Assembly (NCBI RefSeq): GCF_004168205.1
Contig: NZ_RCYB01000056.1
Coordinates: 1 to 13,881 of the forward strand
Reading direction: 5' to 3'
From: Catenibacterium sp. co_0103
Lineage (GTDB): Bacteria; Bacillota_I; Bacilli_A; Erysipelotrichales; Coprobacillaceae
DNA: 13,881 nt
Part shown: in pieces, positions 1 through 5,318 of the stretch
Numbering within the stretch: the first letter of the stretch is position 1
How the letters are laid out: each line of letters opens with the position of its first letter
Made by a program: the position numbers and the translations under genes
Notes under the pieces: generated by a model
What the model saw: only the letters and a program-made list of their open reading frames with translations
What the model was told of the DNA's origin: nothing
Database searches by the model: none

Positions 1-70
1 TATTGTTGGAATATTTCTGAGTGAACTGATAAAGAGAAGCTTTCTTAGGCTTTAATACTTTGTTTGACAT
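1..70 (-). CDS. Partial CDS, unidentified N-terminus (runs off left edge)
   Basis: A minus-strand reading frame starts with ATG at 70-68 and stays open to the window edge. Its start is MSNKVLKPKKASLYQFTQ, followed by KYSNN. A GGAGG ribosome binding site at 84-80 sits 9 nt before the ATG, which makes the start convincing. Only 23 residues are visible and I do not recognise the protein with any certainty. The basic start with a 'YQFTQKYSNN' stretch is reminiscent of the first residues of some Bacillota transposases. The adjacent truncated galactokinase would fit a mobile element here, but this is a guess. The product is left as hypothetical. Confidence 0.6.
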   Translation of the reverse strand, partial: MSNKVLKPKKASLYQFTQKYSNN

Positions 71-198
71 ATGATTATACCTCCATCTAATTTCTAATCT
101 AATTGTAGAACAGATGGGAAATTCATGTGTCTGGTTCAGCTTCATGAACGCCGTTTAATCGGTGCTTATGAAATTTAATTTTCACTGACCTGTGGTTT

Positions 199-972
199 GT
201 GGGTATTCAAAACTATTTATATAATGAAGGAAAAATTGAAAATAAATATCTTGTCCAGATTGGTCGTTTTGCGACAAATATATTTTATTGTAAGCCAAGT
301 GGTTTAATGAATGAATGTGTCTGCTGCGTAGGTGGATTTATTAAAGTGGATTTTAGGAATCCTAATTCACCTGATATTTATAAGTTGAATACTGATTTTT
401 CAAATTTTGATTATACTCTATGTTGTGTGAATTCTAATGTGTGTAGATCGGATAATACAATTGATTATGATGCTGTTCCGAAAGAAATGATCAAGGTGGC
501 TAACTTCTTTAAGAAAGATGTCTTAAGAGATGTTTCTTATGATGAATTTATGAAGAACTATCGTATAGTAAGAGCAAGAGTAGGGAATCGTCCAGCACTT
601 CGAGCACTTCATTTCTTTAAAGAAGAAGATCGTGTCTTAAAGCAGACAGAAGTACTTGAAAAGGGAGATTTTGATACTTTCTTAAAACTGGTAAGAGAAT
701 CTGGAGACTCTACATTTAAAGCACTACAGAATATTTATCCACAGGAAAGTACACGTCATCAAAATATTGGTACAGCTATTGTATTAAGTGAAAACTTTTT
801 AGGTGAAGATGGTGTTGTGAAAGTGAATGGTGGAGGATTCTCAAGTACTATGCTTGCCTTTGTGAAAACAAATAGAATTAATGATTATGCATCGTATGTG
901 GATTCTATATTTGGTAAGGGTTCTTGTTATATTATTCATACAAGAGAACAAGGCGCAATAAGATTACTCTAA
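199..972 (+). pseudogene. Galactokinase-like pseudogene, 5'-truncated and active-site degenerate
   Basis: The frame open from a GTG at 199 matches the middle and C-terminal part of gut-Bacillota galactokinases (GHMP kinase family, ATP-dependent galactose 1-phosphorylation, Leloir pathway). Recognisable stretches are KPSGLM at about 33-38, ALRALHFF, GDFDTFLKLVRESGDSTF, and the C-terminal GHMP glycine stretch NGGGFSSTMLAFV. The N-terminal half is missing: there is no GRTEIGGNHTDH galactose-binding motif and no GLSSSAA ATP loop. A stop (TGA at 169-171) closes the frame just upstream, and no ribosome binding site precedes 199. The usual GxMDQ motif carrying the catalytic Asp reads GLMNE, and the usual GGNHADLT-like segment reads SNVCRSDNT. 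About 257 residues remain of a usual 390-430. Decayed upstream remnants may persist (bases 161-180 can be read GAYEI). A translated, repurposed fragment is possible but unlikely. Confidence 0.85.
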
Positions 973-996
973 AGCAGTGAAAACTGCTTTTTTTTA
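972..996 (+). terminator. Rho-independent terminator after galactokinase remnant
   Basis: AAGCAGT (972-978) pairs perfectly with ACTGCTT (983-989) around a GAAA tetraloop, followed by a run of T to 996. It starts at the last base of the pseudogene's stop codon. Confidence 0.9.
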
Positions 997-1006
997 TAAT
1001 TCTTTG

Positions 1007-1015
1007 TGCTATAAT
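1007..1015 (+). promoter_or_regulatory. Extended -10 promoter for the DUF134 gene
   Basis: TGC-TATAAT forms an extended -10 with TATAAT at 1010-1015. No good -35 is present (only T-rich sequence overlapping the previous terminator). It lies 33 nt upstream of the ATG at 1049. The same TGTGCTATAAT string occurs before ftsE. Confidence 0.6.
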
Positions 1016-1048
1016 ATTATCGACATATGTCAGTAACTGGAGGAACGT

Positions 1049-1735
1049 ATGGCTAGACCAAAGAGATCAAGGACAATTACAGGATTTCCTGAATACAATA
1101 TGTTTGTACCTGATGGTATACCTCAAAGAGGCTATATAGAGCTTGAATTAGATGAATTTGAGGTCATCCGTCTTATAGACTATAAGTCCTATACACACGC
1201 CAAATGCGCTGATAAGATGAATATATCACGTACTACAGTCACTGAAATATATGCCAGAGCAAGAAAAAAGATAGCACGCAGTATTATGGAAGGCTATCCT
1301 TTAAGAATTGAAGGCAATGAATGTATAAAGAAAACAGGTTATCCTGTTTTAAAAGTAAAAGGAGAACATATTATGAGAATTGCGGTAACTTATGAAAACG
1401 AAACAGTTTTTCCACACTTTGGGAAAACTTCACAATTTAAATTATATGATGTAGAAAACAATGAAATCAAAGAATCACAGGTCGTTGGTACAGAAGGATT
1501 AGGCCATGGTGCTCTAGCAATCTTATTATCTAACTTAAATGTAGATGTATTGATCTGTGGTGGTATTGGCAGAGGTGCTATTATGGCTTTAAGTGGGTCT
1601 AATATTAATGTCGTAGGTGGAGTGACAGGTGATTGTGATACTGCAGTAAAATCTTATTTAGATGGTACACTAGTTCCTGAGTCAGAACCTACTTGTGGAT
1701 GCAGTCATGATAGCTGTGAATGCCATGATGAATAA
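1049..1735 (+). CDS. DUF134 / FeMo-co-type domain fusion protein
   Basis: This 228-aa protein joins two known domains. Residues 1 to about 95 are a DUF134 domain: it starts MARPKRSRTITGFPEYN, continues with DEFEVIRLIDY, and has a sigma-r4-like helix-turn-helix at about 48-76 (ADKMNISRTTVTEIYARARK). Residues 109 to about 207 are a dinitrogenase iron-molybdenum cofactor (NifX/NifB-associated) domain with GHGALAILL and CGGIGRGA. The tail is rich in Cys and His (CGCSHDSCECHDE), suggesting metal or Fe-S cluster binding. The family is usually annotated as a putative DNA-binding protein. A metal- or cluster-responsive regulator is a reasonable inference, but no nif genes are nearby. The start is set by GGAGG at 1039-1043, 5 nt before the ATG. 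A strong internal ribosome binding site precedes Met109 and is listed separately. Confidence 0.88.
   Translation: MARPKRSRTITGFPEYNMFVPDGIPQRGYIELELDEFEVIRLIDYKSYTHAKCADKMNISRTTVTEIYARARKKIARSIMEGYPLRIEGNECIKKTGYPVLKVKGEHIMRIAVTYENETVFPHFGKTSQFKLYDVENNEIKESQVVGTEGLGHGALAILLSNLNVDVLICGGIGRGAIMALSGSNINVVGGVTGDCDTAVKSYLDGTLVPESEPTCGCSHDSCECHDE
1331..1375 (+). promoter_or_regulatory. Hairpin plus internal ribosome binding site before Met109
   Basis: In the linker between the two domains of the 1049-1735 gene, AAAACAGG (1331-1338) pairs perfectly with CCTGTTTT (1343-1350) around TTAT. Immediately after comes AAAAGGAGA (1357-1365) and an in-frame ATG at 1373-1375 encoding Met109, the natural first residue of a stand-alone FeMo-co domain protein (MRIAVTYEN). 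This suggests either internal translation initiation or the scar of a gene fusion. Confidence 0.5.
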
Positions 1736-1738
1736 TAT

Positions 1739-1767
1739 TTGACAAACAAATAAAACGAGAATAAAAT
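1739..1767 (+). promoter_or_regulatory. Sigma-A promoter of tRNA-Leu
   Basis: TTGACA (1739-1744), a 17-bp spacer and TAAAAT (1762-1767) form a near-consensus promoter. The predicted start, near 1774, is a few bases before the tRNA. Confidence 0.85.
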
Positions 1768-1781
1768 CAAAACTGTTGAAT

Positions 1782-1865
1782 GCTCGGATGGTGGAATGGT
1801 AGACACGCCAGTTTCAGGTACTGGTGGTTTATGCCGTGTGGGTTCAAGTCCCATTCCGAGCACCA
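1782..1865 (+). tRNA. tRNA-Leu (anticodon CAG)
   Basis: The acceptor stem GCTCGGA (from 1782) pairs with TCCGAGC, followed by discriminator A and an encoded CCA ending at 1865. The anticodon stem CCAGT/ACTGG encloses loop TTCAGGT with anticodon CAG at 1815-1817, which reads the leucine codon CUG. A long variable arm marks a class II tRNA, and the T-loop is TTCAAGT flanked by GTGGG/CCCAT. It is a single-gene transcription unit with its own promoter and terminator, unlike the clustered tRNA genes common in Bacillota. Confidence 0.96.
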
Positions 1866-1874
1866 ATAGTAGTT

Positions 1875-1898
1875 AACGTGGGAAACCACGTTTTTTTA
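1875..1898 (+). terminator. Rho-independent terminator of tRNA-Leu
   Basis: AACGTGG (1875-1881) pairs with CCACGTT (1886-1892) around GAAA, followed by a T run. It lies 10 nt after the tRNA CCA end. Confidence 0.92.
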
Positions 1899-1904
1899 TG
1901 CATT

Positions 1905-1932
1905 AAAAAAAGACTATGAATAACTCATAGCC
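1905..1932 (-). terminator. Terminator of the asnB operon (minus strand)
   Basis: Read on the minus strand, GGCTATGA (1932-1925), loop GTTAT and TCATAGTC (1919-1912) form an 8-bp stem with one G-U pair, followed by seven T (1911-1905). It directly follows the stop of the 48-aa gene at 1934. Confidence 0.88.
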
Positions 1933-1933
1933 T

Positions 1934-2080
1934 CTATATAATGATTCCCAAAAATCCTAATGCAAGGAAAATAAGAATGAGATAAATCACAACCTTTAAA
2001 CTCCATTTAAATATATAAAACATCACAATAAATGGGAGAAATGCAAAAAAGAACACCATAGATAATAATGTACCTAACAT
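1934..2080 (-). CDS. Small two-helix membrane protein (48 aa) downstream of asnB
   Basis: A 48-codon minus-strand frame starts at ATG 2080-2078 and ends with TAG at 1936-1934. AGGTGAT (2091-2085) is a good ribosome binding site before it. The product is almost entirely hydrophobic: residues about 3-24 (from GTLLSMVFFFAF) and about 28-48 (from LKVVIYLILIFL) look like two transmembrane helices, separated by a short FKWSLK turn. It begins 27 nt after the asnB stop and lies before a shared terminator, so it is probably the second gene of the T-box-controlled asnB transcript. I do not recognise the family. A role linked to amino-acid supply is only inferred from position. It could instead be an independent small membrane peptide. 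Confidence 0.7.
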   Translation of the reverse strand: MLGTLLSMVFFFAFLPFIVMFYIFKWSLKVVIYLILIFLALGFLGIII

Positions 2081-2107
2081 AATCATCACCTCATTCTTAT
2101 TATAATA

Positions 2108-3691
2108 TTATTTTCCAGAATCTCCATAGTTTTTAAGTACTCTGGCACTTGGGTCATTCACATCACAGTTTTCCCATGTCTTATTAGGCATCCAGAAGTC
2201 TTTGATCCATTTAGCTTTTCCTGGGTAATAAGATTCAAAGATATCACGATATAATAATGATTCTTTAGTAAATGGTGTACAGTAGGGATACTTCTCTTTA
2301 GCGTTTACTACATCTTCATCTGTATATAATGAATCAGCATACTCTTTTAAGTAATCTACCATAGAATGTCCTACTGCATCAGAGAATGCAGCTTTTTCTC
2401 TAAATAAGATATCATGAGGAAGATAGTTTAAACCTTCAAAAGCATGTCTTAATAGATATTTACCTTTGTTGTAAGTGTTCATTTTCTTCTTAGGATCAAT
2501 ACGCATAGTATAATCCACAAAATCAAGATCTGCGAAAGGAACACGTCCTTCTAAGGCATTTGCACTAATACATCTATCTGCTCTTAATACATCATACATA
2601 TATAATTCACGCATACGTTTTTGAGATTCCTTCTGGAATTCTTCAGGACTAGGTGCAAAGTCTGTATATTTATAACCAAATAATTCGTCACTGACTTCAC
2701 CTGTTAGAATAACCTTTAAATCAGTATGTTCATGAATATATTTACAAAGAAGATACATACCAATACTTGCACGAATAGTCGTAATATCCCAAGTTTCTAA
2801 TGTGCGAATGACTTCTCTTAAAGAACCTAATACATCTTCTTTAGTCATAATAACTTCTGTATGATCAGTACCTAAGAATTCAGCGACTTCTTTCGCATAC
2901 TTTAAGTCAATAGGATCTGTTTCCATACCAATCGCAAATGTCTTAATACGTGTATCAGTAATACGCTGACCAATCGCACATACTAATGATGAATCTAAAC
3001 CACCAGATAATAAATAACCAACAGGGGCATCACTCTGTAATCTCTTCTTAACAGCTTCAATTAATTTGATTCTTAAGTTTAATGCAATTGTTTCTACGTC
3101 ATCATTATGCATTAATTTCACATCAGCCACATCATTGAAGCATACAAACTTTTCACCATCATAATAATGTCCTGGTGGGAAAGGCATAATTTCTTTACAG
3201 ACAGGCATTAAAGCTTTGGCTTCAGAACCAAATGCGATAGTGCCTTTTTCAGTATATCCATAAAACATTGGACGAATACCAATTGGATCTCTAGCAGCCA
3301 TCATCTTATCAGCGTTTGCATCATATAAACAGAATGCATATTCACCATCTAAATATCTTACAAGTGTATCTAAACCATATTTTCTATATAAAGGAATTAA
3401 TACTTCACAGTCACTAGAAGACTTAAAAGTATATTCATCCATAATATTCTTCTTTAATTCTGGGTAGTTATAGATTTCTCCATTACATACTACAATTGTC
3501 TGATCATCAGAAAATGGCTGCATACCATTTTCACTTAAATCCATAATAGCTAATCTATTGAAACCAAAAGTCTTATCAAATAATCTAGAAGTCTCAATCA
3601 TATCAGGACCTCTACCTTCAATCTTTCCTAAAGCTTCATCAAATACATCAATTTCTACTTCTGTAGAACCCATTGTTAGAAAACCACACAT
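2108..3691 (-). CDS. asnB: Asparagine synthase (glutamine-hydrolysing), AsnB type
   Basis: It converts aspartate, glutamine and ATP to asparagine in the cytoplasm. The 527-aa protein begins MCGF, so Cys2 is available as the glutaminase nucleophile after Met removal. The class II amidotransferase domain (about 2-190) shows NRLAIMDL (45-52), NGEIYN (70-75) and the SDCEVLIPLY segment (93-102). The synthetase domain has the PP-loop SGGLDSS (229-235), TGEVSDELFG (usually GEGSDELFGG) and the EGRVPFADLDFV segment. The C-terminus, with SDAVG, the SKEAYLYREIF-like TKESLLYRDIF and NDPSARVL, resembles E. coli AsnB, and the length is near that of E. coli AsnB (554). AGGAGG lies 9 nt before the ATG. The long leader upstream is an Asn-type T-box, so expression should rise when tRNA-Asn is uncharged. 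Confidence 0.96.
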   Translation of the reverse strand: MCGFLTMGSTEVEIDVFDEALGKIEGRGPDMIETSRLFDKTFGFNRLAIMDLSENGMQPFSDDQTIVVCNGEIYNYPELKKNIMDEYTFKSSSDCEVLIPLYRKYGLDTLVRYLDGEYAFCLYDANADKMMAARDPIGIRPMFYGYTEKGTIAFGSEAKALMPVCKEIMPFPPGHYYDGEKFVCFNDVADVKLMHNDDVETIALNLRIKLIEAVKKRLQSDAPVGYLLSGGLDSSLVCAIGQRITDTRIKTFAIGMETDPIDLKYAKEVAEFLGTDHTEVIMTKEDVLGSLREVIRTLETWDITTIRASIGMYLLCKYIHEHTDLKVILTGEVSDELFGYKYTDFAPSPEEFQKESQKRMRELYMYDVLRADRCISANALEGRVPFADLDFVDYTMRIDPKKKMNTYNKGKYLLRHAFEGLNYLPHDILFREKAAFSDAVGHSMVDYLKEYADSLYTDEDVVNAKEKYPYCTPFTKESLLYRDIFESYYPGKAKWIKDFWMPNKTWENCDVNDPSARVLKNYGDSGK

Positions 3692-3717
3692 TTACATCTT
3701 CCTCCTATACTTGAGTC

Positions 3718-3744
3718 AAAAAAAACTCGCTTTGTGGTGCGAGT
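3718..3744 (-). terminator. T-box regulated terminator before asnB
   Basis: Minus strand: ACTCGC (3744-3739) pairs with GCGAGT (3730-3725) around ACCACAAA, followed by an uninterrupted T run to 3718. Its 5' arm overlaps the sequence used by the antiterminator. Confidence 0.93.
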
Positions 3745-3973
3745 ATCTTACTAAGTCGTTGAGTCTATAACTAAGTACAGACATACTTCAAAGAGCATGC
3801 GATACCCGCCAGCGGTAACGTCGCTGAAAGAACGTTCTAGCCTACTTGCATTACGCTTTGGGTAGACAGCTCAGAGGTGTTCTTCATCTATCACTTAACT
3901 GTAAGTCTTCCACCAATCACTTACTCGCTAGAGTCTCTGTCATAGATTACTCTCCTCGTCTTCGCCTTTGTTG
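3718..3973 (-). promoter_or_regulatory. T-box riboswitch leader, tRNA-Asn specific (asnB)
   Basis: Read on the minus strand, the leader starts with GACGAGGAGAGTAA, typical of T-box stem I. It continues with a GGTGGAAG apical motif, and then GAAGAACACCTCTGAGC. There CCUC pairs back to GAGG and the specifier codon is AAC (Asn) at 3881-3879. Further on, TGGC (3811-3808) is exactly complementary to the GCCA 3' end expected for tRNA-Asn (discriminator G). The following GGGTATC can pair with GATACTC, the 5' side of the terminator, giving an antiterminator of 7 bp with one G-U. Uncharged tRNA-Asn should therefore promote readthrough into asnB. The downstream part of the T-box consensus (usually UGGNACCGCG) is divergent here. 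Confidence 0.9.
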
Positions 3974-3979
3974 GTTCTA

Positions 3980-4008
3980 AGTATAGTACAAACATTTAGT
4001 CAATGCAA
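3980..4008 (-). promoter_or_regulatory. Promoter of the T-box-asnB transcript
   Basis: Minus strand: TTGCAT (4008-4003), a 17-bp spacer and TATACT (3985-3980) give a sigma-A promoter with a start near 3973, just upstream of stem I. A TTGACT inside the spacer is not spaced for this -10. Confidence 0.78.
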
Positions 4009-4060
4009 TAATAAATTATTATAAAAACATTAAAAAATAATTATAATTTAGCATTTACAG

Positions 4061-4079
4061 TAAATTGTGATTAATTATG
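4061..4079. repeat. A/T-rich repeat element, copy 1 (upstream of hicA-like gene)
   Basis: TAAATTGTGATTAATTATG. It differs at one base from the copy at 4895-4913 and lies about 40 bp upstream of the -10 of the HicA-like gene. Confidence 0.6.
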
Positions 4080-4116
4080 TCGTTATATGAAAAATAATCG
4101 TTTGATATTATAAGTG

Positions 4117-4125
4117 TGGTAGAAT
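4117..4125 (+). promoter_or_regulatory. Extended -10 promoter of hicA-like gene
   Basis: TGG-TAGAAT (TAGAAT at 4120-4125) lies 24 nt upstream of the ATG. The -35 region is weak, so this assignment is tentative. Confidence 0.5.
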
Positions 4126-4149
4126 AGAGATAGACAAGGAGGAAAGACC

Positions 4150-4347
4150 ATGAAAGCAAGAACTTACTTGATCATAGAGTTCAAAAGAATACTAGAAAAC
4201 AATGGTTATCATTTCCTTAGACATGCGAAAGGGGACCATTGTATTTACTCTAATGGTGAACGCACTATCACTATTAAGAGGACCCATGTGAATAAGATGA
4301 TTGCCCGAAGACTTATTAGAGAATATGATTTAAAGGTAGATGATTAA
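4150..4347 (+). CDS. Orphan HicA-like toxin (predicted mRNA interferase)
   Basis: The 65-aa basic protein fits the HicA/YcfA family, small dsRBD-fold toxins that cleave mRNA. It has an N-terminal helix ending ILENNGYHFLR (14-24), then KGDHCIY (27-33). There His30 takes the place of the catalytic His in the usual GSHH motif, whose second His is Cys31 here. An RTITIK strand follows, and the C-terminal helix NKMIARRLIREYDL corresponds to the family's GTLRSILRQAGL end. AGGAGG at 4138-4143 sets the start. HicA normally pairs with a HicB antitoxin encoded next to it. No HicB-like frame occurs on either side: the next gene is an unrelated 90-aa acidic protein. It may be a solitary HicA, may use an unrecognised antitoxin, or may be a domesticated RNA-binding protein. 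Confidence 0.72.
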   Translation: MKARTYLIIEFKRILENNGYHFLRHAKGDHCIYSNGERTITIKRTHVNKMIARRLIREYDLKVDD

Positions 4348-4501
4348 CGTCACTATTCACAAAATTTAAGTATGAAAATAACAAACTATTGAAACAAGAG
4401 AAGGCGTAATGTAATGGTAAATATGGATTGCCAGATGGTACATTGCTTTAAATGAGAATATGTGACGAATATCATTATCAAATTGAAGGGAGTGGCTCAG
4501 T

Positions 4502-4774
4502 ATGAAAAATGGTAATGTTCAGGAATTTGTAGATCATATACATTATGGTGATGAATTATGGTTCCTATATAATGGTACAAAATATTTTCTAGAAGACTGG
4601 ATAGAAAATGATATATTAGAGTTAGTGCTCTACGAAATGAAAGAAAACGGTAAAGACTATAAATGGAAAGGTGACAACAATAATTATCCTGTGGAAGATT
4701 TCTTATCAGATCGAATTTTTGATGGAAAGACTTTTTGGGAAATAGAAAATGATATTACGTGGGTTGATTGTTAA
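4502..4774 (+). CDS. Unrecognised 90-aa acidic protein
   Basis: I cannot assign a function. The product is small, acidic and cytoplasmic, with no signal or membrane segment. It is rich in Trp, Tyr, Asp and Glu: GDELWFLYNGTKYFLEDW (17-34) looks like a pair of beta strands, and the end reads IFDGKTFWEIENDITWVDC. Proteins with a similar 'IFDGKTFWE...WVD' ending occur in other gut Bacillota as hypothetical proteins, as far as I recall. GGGAG at 4488-4492 lies 9 nt before the ATG. It follows the HicA-like gene by 154 bp with no terminator between them, so co-transcription is possible. Its acidic character would suit a partner of the basic HicA-like protein, but this is speculation. A strong terminator follows. 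Confidence 0.65.
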   Translation: MKNGNVQEFVDHIHYGDELWFLYNGTKYFLEDWIENDILELVLYEMKENGKDYKWKGDNNNYPVEDFLSDRIFDGKTFWEIENDITWVDC

Positions 4775-4836
4775 TTCTTTGTTTAAAACAACAAATTAAT
4801 GCTTCTTCTGCGTTTTAAAGACAATAAAAAAATCGA

Positions 4837-4876
4837 AACAGCCTCTAAGCAAGTACAATAGCTTAGGGGTTGTTTT
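4837..4876. terminator. Bidirectional rho-independent terminator
   Basis: AACAGCC-T-CTAAGC (4837-4850) pairs with GCTTAG-G-GGTTGTT (4861-4874) with two wobble positions, giving a stem of about 14 bp. It is followed by TTTT on the plus strand. The A run at 4826-4832 supplies a T run on the minus strand. Confidence 0.85.
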
Positions 4877-4894
4877 ATGCTGTATTTCTACCAA

Positions 4895-4932
4895 TAAATT
4901 GTGATTTATTATGAAATTGTGATAATTGATTA
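4895..4932. repeat. A/T-rich repeat element, copies 2 and 3 (upstream of type I toxin)
   Basis: TAAATTGTGATTTATTATG (4895-4913) is followed directly by AAATTGTGATAATTGATTA (4914-4932). The shared core AAATTGTGAT recurs with an 18-bp period. The first unit matches the 4061-4079 element at 18 of 19 positions. Confidence 0.6.
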
Positions 4933-4956
4933 CTTATTCAGGCAGATAGATTTCTA

Positions 4957-4965
4957 TGATATAAT
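4957..4965 (+). promoter_or_regulatory. Extended -10 promoter of the type I toxin
   Basis: TGA-TATAAT (TATAAT at 4960-4965) has a predicted start at about 4972, placing TGGAACAACC at the very 5' end of the mRNA. There is no good -35. CAGGCA/TGCCTG inverted repeats (4939-4944 and 4968-4973) flank the -10. Confidence 0.68.
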
Positions 4966-5073
4966 TATGCCTGGAACAACCGTATACGGTAGGTGGTTAT
5001 CCTTGGTCGTTATGACGAAGGTACGCAACCCTTCGTGATTCTTCTCTTAAGTTGAAAACGGAGGTGATGCCTG

Positions 5074-5190
5074 ATGATAACGTATGAAATAATCATGATT
5101 ATGTTAACGTGTTTGACACTGATCATATCTTTATTGACACTTGTTGTTAGATTACTTCTTATCATTATTGATAAGAACGAAAAAAAGTAA
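5074..5190 (+). CDS. Type I holin-like toxin peptide (TxpA/Hol-Tox type)
   Basis: The 38-aa peptide has the layout of the putative holin-like toxin family that includes B. subtilis TxpA-type peptides. There is a short start with MITYEIIMIM, one transmembrane helix (about 6-32, with LTLIISLLTLVV), and a charged end DKNEKK matching the family's typical 'IDKNKKK' tail. Such peptides insert in the cytoplasmic membrane and damage the envelope when their RNA antitoxin is absent. The start is set by GGAGGTGAT (5060-5068), 9 nt before the ATG at 5074. An ATG inside the ribosome binding site (5067) opens only a 6-codon frame, which overlaps the real start and could modulate it. The stop codon sits inside the terminator stem of a convergent antisense RNA. 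Confidence 0.87.
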   Translation: MITYEIIMIMLTCLTLIISLLTLVVRLLLIIIDKNEKK

Positions 5191-5225
5191 CTACCTCGCT
5201 CCTAGGAAAAGTTTGAGGTAGTTAC
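5180..5225 (-). terminator. Terminator of the antisense antitoxin RNA
   Basis: Minus strand: GTAACTACCTC (5225-5215) pairs perfectly over 11 bp with GAGGTAGTTAC (5197-5187), followed by seven T (5186-5180). The plus strand lacks a T run, so termination is directional. Confidence 0.92.
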
Positions 5226-5275
5226 TTACCAAAAATAAATCCAAGGACAACCGCTTACTGGTTGTTCCATCTTTC
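5180..5275 (-). ncRNA. Antisense RNA antitoxin (RatA-like) to the holin-like toxin
   Basis: A minus-strand transcript of about 95 nt is predicted from its own promoter (TTGACT-17-TATAAT, start near 5275) to its own terminator (ending near 5180). It is convergent with the toxin gene and fully complementary to the toxin mRNA's 3' region, including the last four codons and stop. This is the same layout as txpA/ratA in B. subtilis. Its 5' part contains TGGAACAACC, identical to the toxin mRNA's 5' end, so it can also occupy the 3' sequence that closes the toxin mRNA. No protein is encoded. Confidence 0.85.
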
Positions 5276-5281
5276 GTTTCT

Positions 5282-5310
5282 ATTATAGTTTACAACAAAT
5301 TTAAAGTCAA
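5282..5310 (-). promoter_or_regulatory. Sigma-A promoter of the antisense antitoxin RNA
   Basis: Minus strand: TTGACT (5310-5305), a 17-bp spacer and consensus TATAAT (5287-5282). This is much stronger than the toxin promoter, as expected for an RNA antitoxin kept in excess. Confidence 0.88.
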
Positions 5311-5318
5311 TATATGTG

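Noticed and set aside
71..198. TATAAT at 79-74 on the minus strand as a promoter for the left-edge gene
   Set aside because: It lies between the ribosome binding site and the ATG, too close to act as that gene's promoter; no other clear promoter was found in this stretch.
3558..3770. 70-codon open frame on the plus strand across the asnB start and T-box terminator
   Set aside because: It is antisense to asnB and its leader, with no ribosome binding site, and its sequence is explained by both.
4401..4453. Very short frame starting ATG 4413 (MVNMDCQMVHCFK) between the HicA-like gene and the 90-aa gene, considered as a HicB remnant
   Set aside because: It has 13 codons, a weak ribosome binding site and no HicB similarity. 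An AATGTA/TACATT inverted repeat is present but too weak to name.
4061..4932. Repeats considered as a CRISPR array
   Set aside because: There are only three imperfect AT-rich units, two of them directly adjacent without spacers, and no cas genes.
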